Shown one piece after another: positions 19,211-27,811 of a DNA stretch of 64,000 nucleotides. The notes below the pieces were generated by a model, which saw nothing but the letters and a program-made list of their open reading frames with translations, did no database searches and had not been told where the DNA came from. The DNA comes from Streptomyces toxytricini (GTDB taxonomy: Bacteria > Actinomycetota > Actinomycetes > Streptomycetales > Streptomycetaceae): assembly GCF_014649915.1 (NCBI RefSeq), contig NZ_BMTY01000003.1, forward strand, positions 139,778 to 203,777, in the 5' to 3' direction. The number at the start of each line of letters is the position of its first letter. Positions within the stretch are counted from its first letter, which is position 1. The position numbers were made by a program, and so were the translations under genes.

Positions 19211-21058
19211 ATGTGCGGAATTGTGGGTTACGTAGGAGCGCAGTCGGCGCTCGATGTGGTCATCGCCGGACTCAAGCGGCTGGAGTACCGCGGCTACGAC
19301 TCGGCGGGCGTCGCCGTCGTCGCCGACGGGGAGCTCGCCTCGACGAAGAAGGCCGGGAAGCTCGTCAACCTGGAGAAGCAGCTCGTCTCCCATCCGCTGC
19401 CGCCCGGCTCCACCGGGCTCGGCCACACCCGGTGGGCGACGCACGGCGGCCCCACCGACGCCAACGCCCACCCGCACCTGGACAACACGGGCCGGGTCGC
19501 CGTCGTCCACAACGGCATCATCGAGAACTTCGCCGTGCTGCGGGCCGAGCTGGCAGACCGCGGGCACCGCCTCGACTCGGAGACCGACACCGAGGTCACC
19601 GCCCACCTCCTGGCCGAGGAGTACGCGGCGGCCGGGGACCTCGCGGAGGCCATGCGCCGGGTGTGCCGGCGCCTGGAGGGCGCCTTCACGCTGGTCGCCG
19701 TGCACGCCGACGTGCCGGACGTGGTCGTCGGCGCACGCCGCAACTCCCCGCTCGTCGTCGGCGTCGGCGAGGGCGAGAACTTCCTCGCCTCCGACGTGGC
19801 CGCGTTCATCGCGCACACCCGATCCGCCATCGAGCTGGGCCAGGACCAGGTCGTGGAGCTGCGCCGGGACGGTGTCACGGTCACCGGCTTCGACGGCTCG
19901 CCCGCCGAGGTCCGCGCCTACCACGTCGACTGGGACGCCTCGGCCGCCGAGAAGGGCGGCTACGACTACTTCATGCTCAAGGAGATCGCCGAGCAGCCGA
20001 AGGCCGTCGCCGACACCCTCCTCGGCCGCATCGACGCGAGCGGCTCCCTCACCCTCGACGAGGTGCGCATCCCCGCCTCGGTGCTCCGCGAGGTCGACAA
20101 GGTGGTGATCGTGGCCTGCGGCACGGCCTACCACGCCGGCCTCATCGCCAAGCTGGCCATCGAGCACTGGACGCGCATCCCCTGCGAGACGGAGCTGGCC
20201 AGCGAGTTCCGCTACCGCGACCCGATCCTGGACCAGCGGACGCTCGTCGTGGCCATCTCGCAGTCCGGGGAGACCATGGACACGCTGATGGCGCTGCGGC
20301 ACGCGCGCGAGCAGGGCGCGAAGGTGCTCGCCATCTGCAACACCAACGGCTCGACGATCCCGCGCGAGTCGGACGCCGTGCTGTACACGCACGCCGGCCC
20401 GGAGGTGGCCGTCGCCTCGACCAAGGCGTTCCTGACGCAGCTGGTGGCCTGCTACCTGGTCGCGCTCTACCTCGGCCAGGTGCGCGGTACGAAGTGGGGC
20501 GACGAGGTCGGGGCGGTGGTCCGCGAACTGTCCGACATCGCCGGGGCGGTGGACGCCGTCCTGGAGACGATGGAGCCGGTGCGGGCGCTGGCGCGGTCCC
20601 TCGCCGACAAGAACACCGTGCTGTTCCTCGGCCGGCACGTCGGCTACCCGGTGGCCCTGGAGGGCGCGCTCAAGCTGAAGGAGCTCGCGTACATGCACGC
20701 GGAGGGCTTCGCGGCGGGCGAGCTCAAGCACGGCCCGATCGCGCTGATCGAGAAGGACCTGCCGGTGGTGGTGGTCGTGCCGTCGCCGCGCGGGCGCTCC
20801 GTCCTCCACGACAAGATCGTCTCGAACATCCAGGAGATCCGGGCGCGCGGCGCGCGGACCATCGTCATCGCCGAGGAGGGCGACCAGGCGGTCGTCCCCT
20901 ATGCCGACCACCTGGTCCGCATCCCGGCGACGCCGACGCTGCTCCAGCCGCTGGTGGCCACCGTCCCGCTCCAGGTGTTCGCGTGCGAACTGGCCACGGC
21001 GCGCGGCAACGAGGTGGACCAGCCGCGTAATCTCGCGAAGTCCGTGACCGTGGAGTAG
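19211..21058 (+). CDS. glmS: Glutamine-fructose-6-phosphate aminotransferase
   Basis: GlmS makes glucosamine-6-phosphate from fructose-6-phosphate and glutamine, the first step to UDP-GlcNAc. The 615-residue product has the N-terminal class II amidotransferase domain with nucleophile Cys2 (MCGIVGYVG), RLEYRGYDSAG and GHTRWATHG. Two SIS isomerase domains follow (VACGTAYHAG; SQSGETMDTL; YPVALEGALKLKELAYMHAEG), and the end is NLAKSVTVE. The start is set by Cys2 at the ATG at 19211. A frame open from 18119 upstream is only a shadow of the lipoprotein gene. glmM is upstream in the same window. Confidence 0.97.
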   Translation: MCGIVGYVGAQSALDVVIAGLKRLEYRGYDSAGVAVVADGELASTKKAGKLVNLEKQLVSHPLPPGSTGLGHTRWATHGGPTDANAHPHLDNTGRVAVVHNGIIENFAVLRAELADRGHRLDSETDTEVTAHLLAEEYAAAGDLAEAMRRVCRRLEGAFTLVAVHADVPDVVVGARRNSPLVVGVGEGENFLASDVAAFIAHTRSAIELGQDQVVELRRDGVTVTGFDGSPAEVRAYHVDWDASAAEKGGYDYFMLKEIAEQPKAVADTLLGRIDASGSLTLDEVRIPASVLREVDKVVIVACGTAYHAGLIAKLAIEHWTRIPCETELASEFRYRDPILDQRTLVVAISQSGETMDTLMALRHAREQGAKVLAICNTNGSTIPRESDAVLYTHAGPEVAVASTKAFLTQLVACYLVALYLGQVRGTKWGDEVGAVVRELSDIAGAVDAVLETMEPVRALARSLADKNTVLFLGRHVGYPVALEGALKLKELAYMHAEGFAAGELKHGPIALIEKDLPVVVVVPSPRGRSVLHDKIVSNIQEIRARGARTIVIAEEGDQAVVPYADHLVRIPATPTLLQPLVATVPLQVFACELATARGNEVDQPRNLAKSVTVE

Positions 21059-21082
21059 GAGAGAGAGCGGGGGGTCGCCGTC

Positions 21083-21451
21083 GTGATCATCGGCGTGGGG
21101 ATCGACGTGGCGGAGATCGAGCGCTTCGGCGTGTCGATGGAGCGGACGCCGGGCATGGCCCAGCGGCTGTTCACCGAGTCGGAGCTGGTGCTGCCGAGCG
21201 GCGAGCGGCGCGGGATCGCCTCGCTCGCCGCCCGGTTCGCCGCGAAGGAGGCGCTCGCCAAGGCGCTCGGCGCGCCCGGCGGCATGCTGTGGACCGACGC
21301 GGAGGTGTACGTGGAGGAGACGGGGCAGCCCCGGGTGCGGGTGCGGGGCACCGTCGAGGCGCGGGCGGTGGAGCTGAACGTGAAGTCCTTCCACCTCTCG
21401 CTCAGCCACGACGCGGGCGTCGCCTCGGCCGTCGTCATCGCCGAGGGCTGA
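21083..21451 (+). CDS. acpS: Holo-[acyl-carrier-protein] synthase
   Basis: AcpS transfers 4'-phosphopantetheine from CoA to acyl carrier proteins. The 122-residue product has the short AcpS form, with [12 protein letters not shown] at the start (catalytic Asp/Glu), [12 protein letters not shown] in the middle and [13 protein letters not shown] at the end. It starts at GTG 21083, 24 bases after glmS, behind a purine-rich stretch. Streptomycetes need such enzymes for fatty-acid and polyketide carrier proteins. coaA in the same window supplies its substrate pathway. Confidence 0.94.
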   Translation: MIIGVGIDVAEIERFGVSMERTPGMAQRLFTESELVLPSGERRGIASLAARFAAKEALAKALGAPGGMLWTDAEVYVEETGQPRVRVRGTVEARAVELNVKSFHLSLSHDAGVASAVVIAEG

Positions 21452-21486
21452 CGGCTGCCGCGCCGCCGATCGGGCAGGCTGGGCCC

Positions 21487-22890
21487 ATGCGTACTGCTTA
21501 CAGCGTGGAGAACGTGCGGGCCGCGGAGCGGGAGGCGATGGCGCGGCTGCCGGAGGGCGCCCTGATGCAGCGCGCGGCGGCCGGGCTGGCCGCCGCCTGC
21601 GCGGGCCTGCTGGCGAAGGTGTACGGCGCCCGGGTGGTCCTGCTCGTCGGGCCGGGCGACAACGGCGGCGACGCCCTGTACGCGGGCGCCCGGCTGGCCC
21701 GGCGCGGCGCCGCGGTGACCGCGGTGCCCGCCGACCCCGGGCGCGTGCACCCGGGCGGGCTGGCGGCGCTGCGCGCCGCGGGCGGCCGGCTGTCCGCCGC
21801 GGTGCCGGACCGCGCGGACCTCGTCGTCGACGGCCTGCTCGGCATCGGCGGGCGGGGCGGGCTGCGCCCGGCCGCGGCGGCGCTGGCGGAGCGGATCCCG
21901 CCCGGCGCGCCCGTCGTCGCCGTGGACCTGCCCAGCGGCGTGGACGCGGACACCGGGGAGGTCGCCGGGGCGGCCGTACGGGCCGACACGACCGTCACGT
22001 TCGGGGCGTACAAGCCGGGCCTCCTCGTCGACCCGGGCGCGGGCCTGGCCGGCGAGGTGCGGCTGGTGGACATCGGCCTGGACCCCGCCGCGCTCGGCAC
22101 CCCGGCCGCCGCCGCCCTGGAGGACGCCGACCTGGCGACCATCCTGCCGCGGCCCGGCGCGGCGAGCGACAAGTACAGCCGCGGGGTCGTCGGCGTCGTC
22201 GCCGGGTCGGCGCAGTACCCGGGCGCGGCCGTCCTGGCGGTGGCGGGCGCGTTGCGCGGCGGCGCCGGAGCCGTGCGCTACGTCGGCCCCGCGCACGAGG
22301 AAGTGCTGGCCCGCTACCCGGAGACGCTGATCGGGCGGGGCCGGGTGCAGGCCTGGGTGGTCGGGCCGGGCCTCGGCGGCGACCGGGCCGCGGAGGCGGC
22401 GCAGGCGCTGGCCGAGCCGGTGCCGGTCCTGGTGGACGCGGACGGGCTGCGCGGCCTGGACCCGGCGGTGCTGCGCGCCCGCACCGCACCGACCCTGCTG
22501 ACTCCTCATGCGGGGGAGGCGGCCGCGCTGCTGGGCGTGCCGCGCGCGGACGTGGAGTCGGGGCGGCTCGCTGCCGTACGGGAGCTGGCCGGCCGCTTCG
22601 GGGCCGTGGTGCTGCTGAAGGGCTCGACGACGCTGGTGTGCGACGGCCGCGGGCCCGTCCGGGTGAACCCGACCGGGACGCCCTGGCTCGCCACGGCCGG
22701 CAGCGGCGACGTCCTGTCCGGCCTCGCCGGCTCCCTCCTCGCGGCCGGTCTGCCGGCCGCCGACGCGGCCTCCGCGGCGGCGTACCTGCACGGCCTGTCC
22801 GCCGGGCGCGCGGCGAGCGGCGCCCCGCTGCTCGCCCAGGAGGTGGCCGCGGCGCTGCCCGCCGCATGGCGGGCGGTGCACGGGTCCTGA
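21487..22890 (+). CDS. nnr: Bifunctional NAD(P)H-hydrate epimerase / ADP-dependent dehydratase
   Basis: This protein repairs NAD(P)H damaged by hydration. Residues about 1-205 are the YjeF_N epimerase domain (LVGPGDNGGDALYAG; VDLPSGVDADTG). Residues about 220-467 are the ribokinase-like ADP-dependent dehydratase (TPHAGEAAALLGV; LLKGSTTLV; ATAGSGDVLSGLAGSLLA). The 467-residue length fits the fused form. It starts at the ATG at 21487, 35 bases after acpS. Palindromic element B separates it from alr. Confidence 0.93.
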   Translation: MRTAYSVENVRAAEREAMARLPEGALMQRAAAGLAAACAGLLAKVYGARVVLLVGPGDNGGDALYAGARLARRGAAVTAVPADPGRVHPGGLAALRAAGGRLSAAVPDRADLVVDGLLGIGGRGGLRPAAAALAERIPPGAPVVAVDLPSGVDADTGEVAGAAVRADTTVTFGAYKPGLLVDPGAGLAGEVRLVDIGLDPAALGTPAAAALEDADLATILPRPGAASDKYSRGVVGVVAGSAQYPGAAVLAVAGALRGGAGAVRYVGPAHEEVLARYPETLIGRGRVQAWVVGPGLGGDRAAEAAQALAEPVPVLVDADGLRGLDPAVLRARTAPTLLTPHAGEAAALLGVPRADVESGRLAAVRELAGRFGAVVLLKGSTTLVCDGRGPVRVNPTGTPWLATAGSGDVLSGLAGSLLAAGLPAADAASAAAYLHGLSAGRAASGAPLLAQEVAAALPAAWRAVHGS

Positions 22891-22922
22891 AAGGCCGTCG
22901 GCTCCGGGGTCGCGGCCGGGAA

Positions 22923-23030
22923 GCTGCCGGGTCGCGACGCCGGCCCGGCACCTCGCCGCGCCGCCGGCCCGCGCACGCGCGTGCGGTCCGCCGCGCGGTG
23001 GACCGGCACCGGACGCCGCGACCCGGCAGC
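22923..23030 (+). repeat. 108-base long palindromic element B
   Basis: The ends are GCTGCCGGGTCGCG (22923-22936) and CGCGACCCGGCAGC (23017-23030). The arms pair with interruptions down to a tip around CGCACGCGCGTGCG. Blocks CCTCGCCGCG and GGCACCGGACGnCGCG are shared with element A at 15857-16019, which suggests one repeat family. It fills the gap between nnr and alr and may also act as a terminator. Confidence 0.75.
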
Positions 23031-23147
23031 CCTTCGGGCCGCCGCCCCCTCGGGGTGGTCCGCCGCAGGTCCGGGCGGGTCGACTTGTGACAGGGCCGGT
23101 ACACGCCCTGCGGTCGGCCCGGGACGGCCTCTGAGAGACTGGGGGCG

Positions 23148-24296
23148 ATGAACGAGACACCGACGCGCGTGTACGCCGAGATCGATCTGGACGCGGTACG
23201 GGACAACGTGCGCGCCCTGCGCGCGCGGGCGCCCCGGGCCGCGCTCATGGCCGTGGTCAAGGCGGACGCCTACGGGCACGGTGCCGTCCCCTGTGCCCGC
23301 GCCGCGCTGGAGGCCGGCGCCGCCTGGCTCGGCACGGCCACCCCGCAGGAGGCGCTCGCCCTGCGCGCCGCCGGGATCGACGCGCCCCTGCTGTGCTGGC
23401 TGTGGACGCCGGGCGGGCCCTGGCGCGAGGCCGTCGAGGCCGGCATCGACGTGTCCGTCAGCGGGATGTGGGCCCTGCGCGAGGTGCAGGACGCCGCCCG
23501 GGCCGCGGGCCGCACCGCCCGGATCCAGCTGAAGGCCGACACCGGGCTCGGCCGGGCCGGCTGCCAGCCCGCCGACTGGGCCGAGCTGGTCGGCGCGGCC
23601 GCGGCAGCCGAGGCCGAGGGCACCGTCCGCGTCACCGGGATCTGGTCGCACTTCGCCTGCGCCGACGAGCCCGGGCACCCGTCGATCCCGCTCCAGCTCA
23701 CGGCCTTCGGGGACATGCTCGCGTACGCCGAGAAGGAGGGCCTGGAGCCCGAGGTCCGGCACATCGCCAACTCCCCGGCGACGCTCACCCTCCCCGAGAG
23801 CCACTACGACCTGGTGCGCTGCGGCCTCGCCGTCTACGGCGTCTCGCCCGCGCCCGAGCTCGGCACCTCCGCGGAGCTGGGCCTGCGTCCCGCGATGTCG
23901 CTGAAGGCCTCCGTCGCCCTGGTCAAGACGGTGCCCGCGGGGCAGGGCGTCAGCTACGGCCACCACTACACCACCGACGCCGAGACCGACCTGGCGCTGA
24001 TCCCCGCCGGTTACGCCGACGGCGTCCCCCGGCACGCCTCCGGCCGGGGCCCGGTCGCGGTCGGAGGAAGGATTCGCCACGTCGCAGGCCGCGTCGCCAT
24101 GGACCAGTTCGTCGTCGACCTCGGCCACGACCACGGCCCCCGGCGCGTCCGGGCGGGCGACGAGGCCGTCCTCTTCGGCAGCGGCGAGCACGGCGAACCC
24201 ACCGCCGAGGACTGGGCGCAGGCGGCGGACACGATCGCCTACGAGATCGTCACCCGCATCGGAGCGCGCGTGCCCCGCGTCTACCGCAACGGCTGA
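23148..24296 (+). CDS. alr: Alanine racemase (PLP-dependent)
   Basis: Alr interconverts L- and D-alanine for peptidoglycan. The 382-residue product has the PLP lysine in VVKADAYGHG (about residue 38), the catalytic Tyr in SYGHHYTT, and AMDQFVVDLG. It starts at the ATG at 23148 (MNETPTRVYAEIDLDAV). It is followed 11 bases after its stop by the alpha/beta hydrolase gene and then tsaE, an order I recall from other actinomycetes. Confidence 0.96.
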   Translation: MNETPTRVYAEIDLDAVRDNVRALRARAPRAALMAVVKADAYGHGAVPCARAALEAGAAWLGTATPQEALALRAAGIDAPLLCWLWTPGGPWREAVEAGIDVSVSGMWALREVQDAARAAGRTARIQLKADTGLGRAGCQPADWAELVGAAAAAEAEGTVRVTGIWSHFACADEPGHPSIPLQLTAFGDMLAYAEKEGLEPEVRHIANSPATLTLPESHYDLVRCGLAVYGVSPAPELGTSAELGLRPAMSLKASVALVKTVPAGQGVSYGHHYTTDAETDLALIPAGYADGVPRHASGRGPVAVGGRIRHVAGRVAMDQFVVDLGHDHGPRRVRAGDEAVLFGSGEHGEPTAEDWAQAADTIAYEIVTRIGARVPRVYRNG

Positions 24297-24307
24297 GTGG
24301 GGGCCGC

Positions 24308-25516
24308 GTGAGCGAGAACTGGCGCAGGGCCGGCTGGGCCGGGGCCGTCATCGGCGTGATGGCCGCCGGTGCGGCGGCCGGCGTGGCCGTCGAACGGATC
24401 ACGGTCGGGCGCGGCGTGCGCCGCAAGGCGCGCCTGGCGCTCGACGCCGCCGGCGACTACGGGTCCCTCCGCGGGACCCCCGGTGCCGCCTACGCCGAGG
24501 ACGGCACCGAGCTGCACTACGAGGTGGAGGAGCCGGCCCAGGACGCCAAGCGCGCCCGCCCGGGGCTGCGGCCCAGCACCGAGCCCGTCCCGACCGTCGT
24601 GTTCTGCCACGGCTACTGCCTCGCCCAGGACTCCTGGCACTTCCAGCGCGCCGTGCTGCGCGGCACGGTCCGCGCCGTGTACTGGGACCAGCGAAGCCAC
24701 GGCCGCAGCGCCCGCGGCTTCGCCCAGGCCGACGGCGAGCCCGTCACCATCGACTGCCTCGGCCGCGACCTGAAGGCCGTCATCGACGCCGCCGCCCCCG
24801 AGGGCCCGCTGATCCTGGTGGGGCACTCCATGGGCGGCATGACGATCATGGCGCTGGCCGACCAGTACCCCGACCTGGTCCGCGACCGCGTCGTCGGCGT
24901 CGCCCTGGTCGGCACCTCCAGCGGCCGCCTCGGCGAGGTGACGTACGGGCTGCCCGCCGTCGGGCTCGGCGCGGTCCGGCGCATCCTGCCGCCCGTCCTG
25001 AGGGTGCTCGGCTCCCAGGTCGAGCTGGTGGAGCGGGGCCGCAGGGCCACCGCCGACCTCTTCGCGGGGATGGTCAAGCTGTACTCGTTCGGCGCGCCCC
25101 GCGAGGTGGACCCCGGGGTCGCGCGGTTCGCGGAGCGGCTCATCGAGCACACCCCGATCGACGTGGTCGCCGAGTTCTACCCGGCCTTCCAGGCCCACGA
25201 CAAGACGGAGGCCCTCCAGCGGTTCGGGGACATCCCGGTCACCGTCATCGCCGGCGACCACGACATGATCACGCCCGCCGCGCACAGCCAGGCCATCAAG
25301 GACGCCCTGCCCGCCGCGGAGCTCGTCGTCCTGGAGCGGGCCGGCCACCTGATGATGCTGGAGTACCCGGAGACGGTGACGGCGCTGCTCCTGGAGCTGC
25401 TCGCCCGCACCGGCGCGGTGCCCGCAGCGGCTAACGTTGGCGGACATGGAAGACGTACCGCTGGAAGCCCCCCGCAGCCCGGTGCCGCAGCCGGGTCCGG
25501 GACCGCAGGGACCTGA
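24308..25516 (+). CDS. Alpha/beta hydrolase, membrane-anchored
   Basis: The 402-residue product has an N-terminal hydrophobic segment (residues about 8-27) and an alpha/beta hydrolase domain. That domain has the HGY oxyanion region, nucleophile elbow GHSMGG (Ser in the middle), an Asp in IAGDHDMITP and the catalytic His in ERAGHLMMLEYP. The substrate cannot be told. The GTG at 24308 lies 11 bases after alr. The 3' end overlaps tsaE by 71 bases in another frame. The last 30 residues there are low-complexity Gly/Ala/Pro, which suggests a secondary C-terminal extension. Confidence 0.85.
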   Translation: MSENWRRAGWAGAVIGVMAAGAAAGVAVERITVGRGVRRKARLALDAAGDYGSLRGTPGAAYAEDGTELHYEVEEPAQDAKRARPGLRPSTEPVPTVVFCHGYCLAQDSWHFQRAVLRGTVRAVYWDQRSHGRSARGFAQADGEPVTIDCLGRDLKAVIDAAAPEGPLILVGHSMGGMTIMALADQYPDLVRDRVVGVALVGTSSGRLGEVTYGLPAVGLGAVRRILPPVLRVLGSQVELVERGRRATADLFAGMVKLYSFGAPREVDPGVARFAERLIEHTPIDVVAEFYPAFQAHDKTEALQRFGDIPVTVIAGDHDMITPAAHSQAIKDALPAAELVVLERAGHLMMLEYPETVTALLLELLARTGAVPAAANVGGHGRRTAGSPPQPGAAAGSGTAGT

Positions 25517-26021
25517 GGCCGCCGCCCGGGCCCGCATCACCGTCGACTCGCCCGGCGCCATGCAGTCCCTCGGCCGGAGCATCGCCGGCCTGCTGCGCCC
25601 CGGCGACCTCGTGCTGCTGACCGGGGAGCTCGGCGCGGGCAAGACGACGCTGACGCGCGGGCTGGGCGAGGGGCTCGGCGTGCGGGGCGCGGTGACCTCG
25701 CCGACGTTCGTGATCGCCCGTGTCCACCCGCCGCTGGGGTCCGGGCCGGCGCTGGTGCACGTGGACGCGTACCGGCTGGGCGGCGGGCTCGACGAGATGG
25801 AGGACCTGGACCTCGACGTCTCGCTGCCCGAGTCCGTCGTCGTCGTCGAGTGGGGCGACGGCAAGGTGGAGGAGCTCTCCGACGACCGGCTGCACGTGGT
25901 GATCGCGCGGGCCGTCGGCCACGAGGAGGTCCTCGACGACGTACGGGAGGTCACCGTGCACGGGGTCGGCGCCCGCTGGGCCGCGCCGGACGCGCTGGCC
26001 GGGCTGGGGGCCGCGGGCTGA
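25446..26021 (+). CDS. tsaE: t6A37 threonylcarbamoyltransferase complex ATPase TsaE
   Basis: TsaE is the ATPase that supports the TsaB-TsaD complex making N6-threonylcarbamoyladenosine at tRNA position 37. The 191-residue product has the P-loop TGELGAGKTTLTRGLG, TSPTFVIA, HVDAYRL and VEWGDG, the family's order. The first 35 residues are an unconserved Pro-rich extension. I use the ATG at 25446; a TTG nine bases earlier is also in frame. The partners tsaB-rimI-tsaD begin 1.1 kb further on. Confidence 0.93.
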   Translation: MEDVPLEAPRSPVPQPGPGPQGPEAAARARITVDSPGAMQSLGRSIAGLLRPGDLVLLTGELGAGKTTLTRGLGEGLGVRGAVTSPTFVIARVHPPLGSGPALVHVDAYRLGGGLDEMEDLDLDVSLPESVVVVEWGDGKVEELSDDRLHVVIARAVGHEEVLDDVREVTVHGVGARWAAPDALAGLGAAG

Positions 26022-26125
26022 GGCCCCGCGGGGCGGGTCGGGCGGCGGTCGCCGGAAAACGTGCCGACAACCTGTCGGGAACATATTGCGCCGGACGAGG
26101 CGCCCGTGGTGACATGGTACTGAGG

Positions 26126-26144
26126 GCAGGTTAGGCCTACCTAA
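26126..26144 (+). promoter_or_regulatory. Iron box (DmdR/IdeR-type operator)
   Basis: GCAGGTTAGGCCTACCTAA matches the 19-base consensus TTAGGTTAGGCTAACCTAA at 15 positions and is palindromic in its core (TTAGGCCTA with flanking GG/CC). It lies 31 bases before the ATG of a 68-codon ORF. DmdR/IdeR regulators bind such sites with ferrous iron and repress. Confidence 0.8.
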
Positions 26145-26174
26145 GTACGGCCGGCCCGGGGCCAGGAGGCAGCC

Positions 26175-26381
26175 ATGTCGACAGGAGCAGCACCCCGCGA
26201 CCACCGCCCTGCCGCCGTCCCGATGGGCAGGCTGCTCGCCGCCTGCGCGGCCGCGACAGCCGTCTCCACGCCGCCCGCCCGCGAGCAGGCCCGGCCCGTA
26301 CGGGACGCCGCCGCCCCCGGCCGCGGCGCAGCGGCCCGCGAGCCGCTGGCGCAGCCCGGACCGGAATCCGAGGCCGCCTGA
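26175..26381 (+). CDS. Small protein behind an iron box, function unknown
   Basis: The 68-residue ORF starts MSTGAAPRDHRPAAVPMGRL and is rich in Ala, Pro and Arg. It has one short hydrophobic stretch (GRLLAACAAATAV, with a single Cys) and no membrane span or catalytic motif that I recognise. AGGAGG at 26164-26169 sits 5 bases before the ATG, an excellent ribosome-binding site. An iron box lies 31 bases upstream. Together these argue that it is a real, iron-repressed gene. Function is unknown; a role in iron sparing or siderophore handling would be pure inference. Confidence 0.7.
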   Translation: MSTGAAPRDHRPAAVPMGRLLAACAAATAVSTPPAREQARPVRDAAAPGRGAAAREPLAQPGPESEAA

Positions 26382-26436
26382 CCCGCCGGGTCCGCGAACC
26401 GTCCCCCGAACGGGTGCATCCGCGCCCGGCGCAGGG

Positions 26437-26991
26437 TCAGGGAACGACGACGATCTTCGAGTTGATCGTCGCGAACGCCCACATCGCGTCGCCGTCGGCC
26501 CGGCTCATCCGGATGCCGCCGGTCTTCTTCGCCGGGTCCGGCTGCGGCATCCCGCCGTCGGCGCGCGCGCTGAAGCCCACCACGACGCCGTCGGCGTTCG
26601 CGAAGCGCACCACGTGCTCGACGGGCACGCCGTCCGAGCCGGTCACCGCGCCCGAACGCGAACTCACCAGGTAGGTGCCGGTCTTCGGGTGGACCGTGCT
26701 CGGCATCACCGGGAACGTCCGCGGCTCCCGGCCGTCCTCGCCGACCAGCCACACCCGCTTCTGGCCCAGCGAGTACACCACCCGCACGCCGGTGCCGGAG
26801 TCCGCCGGCACGGCCGCCGGCTTCTCCGGGCCCGGCGCCGGAGCGACCGCCCCGGCGGAGGGCGCCGCCGCCTGCGGGGGCTGCGCGGGGGCCGCGGGCG
26901 CGGTCGCGGAGGCCTGGTAGCCGAGGAAGCCGACCGCGGCCAGCGCCGCGACGGTGAGCCCGGCCACGATTCCCGAGCTTCTGCTTGCCAC
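26437..26991 (-). CDS. L,D-transpeptidase-like (YkuD fold) protein lacking the catalytic Cys
   Basis: The 184-residue product has an N-terminal signal anchor (residues 5-25), a Pro/Ala-rich linker to about residue 68, and a domain resembling YkuD. The YkuD-like features are QKRVWLVGEDGREPRTFPV, TGTYLVSSRSGAVTG, EHVVRFANADGVVVGF and a final IRMSRADGDAMWAFATINS. L,D-transpeptidases carry HGCIR before that last helix; here the equivalent is KTGGIRMSRAD. There is no cysteine in the whole protein, so it should not be an active transpeptidase. It may bind peptidoglycan or act as a scaffold. The GTG at 26991 follows GGAG. It lies convergent to the iron-box ORF. Confidence 0.75.
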   Translation of the reverse strand: MASRSSGIVAGLTVAALAAVGFLGYQASATAPAAPAQPPQAAAPSAGAVAPAPGPEKPAAVPADSGTGVRVVYSLGQKRVWLVGEDGREPRTFPVMPSTVHPKTGTYLVSSRSGAVTGSDGVPVEHVVRFANADGVVVGFSARADGGMPQPDPAKKTGGIRMSRADGDAMWAFATINSKIVVVP

Positions 26992-27148
26992 CTTGCTCCA
27001 CCTCTCCGTGCTTCCCCTGGCCTGCCGCCCGCCGGCGGGCGCGCCCCCCGGCCCCCGGTCCCGGCCGATGCCTGCGTCGAAGGTAGCAGCCGGGGTGCCC
27101 GCCGACCGGCCGCAAGGGCCGGGGCCCGGGGAGTCGTAGGCTGTTCGC

Positions 27149-27811
27149 GTGCTCTTGCTCGCCGTAGATACCGCCACGCCCGCCGTCACCGTCGCCCTCC
27201 ACGACGGCCGGGACACCGTCGCCGAGTCGAACCAGGTCGACGCCCGCCGCCACGGGGAGCTGCTGCTCCCCTCCGTGGACCGCGTCCTCGCCGAGGCGGG
27301 GCTGGGGCTCGACGCCCTCACCGGCATCGTCGTCGGGGTCGGCCCGGGCCCCTACACCGGGCTGCGCGTGGGCCTGGCCACCGCCACGACCTTCGCCGCC
27401 GTCCTCGGCATCCCCGTCCACGGGCTGTGCACCCTCGACGGGCTCGCGTACGCCGCGGGCGCCGCGGGCATCGGGGGCCCCTTCACCGTCGCCACCGACG
27501 CGCGGCGCAAGGAGGTCTACTGGGCGCGCTACGAGGACCCCCTCACCCGGGTCGGCGAGCCCGCCGTGGACCGCCCGGCCGACATCGCCGAGCAGGTCGC
27601 CGGGATGCCCGCCGTCGGCCAGGGCGCCCGGCTGTACCCGCAGGTCTTCACCGACGCCCGCGACCCGGAGCACCAGAGCGCCGCCGCGCTGGCCGCGCTG
27701 GCCGCGCACCGGCTGGAGGCCGGCCTGGACTTCCTGCCGCCGGCCCCGCTGTACCTGCGCCGGCCCGACGCGCAGGTCCCGAAGAACTACAAGGTGGTCA
27801 CCCCGCAGTGA
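27149..27811 (+). CDS. tsaB: t6A37 complex dimerisation subunit TsaB
   Basis: TsaB is the inactive paralog that dimerises with TsaD in tRNA t6A37 synthesis. The 220-residue product starts MLLLAVDTATPAVTVAL and has RHGELLLPSVDRVL and GIVVGVGPGPYTGLRVG, the family's signature region. It starts at GTG 27149. Its TGA overlaps the rimI GTG in GTGA. The cluster tsaB-rimI-tsaD is tightly packed with overlapping ends, so it is one operon. Confidence 0.94.
   Translation: MLLLAVDTATPAVTVALHDGRDTVAESNQVDARRHGELLLPSVDRVLAEAGLGLDALTGIVVGVGPGPYTGLRVGLATATTFAAVLGIPVHGLCTLDGLAYAAGAAGIGGPFTVATDARRKEVYWARYEDPLTRVGEPAVDRPADIAEQVAGMPAVGQGARLYPQVFTDARDPEHQSAAALAALAAHRLEAGLDFLPPAPLYLRRPDAQVPKNYKVVTPQ

Noticed and set aside
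19090..19211. glmS ribozyme or other riboswitch
   Set aside because: The promoter -10 lies 7 bases from the ATG, and the upstream hairpin is a terminator for the preceding gene.
18119..21058. A single 979-residue protein covering the lipoprotein region and glmS
   Set aside because: The first 364 codons are an off-frame shadow of the lipoprotein gene. GlmS requires the Met-Cys start at 19211.
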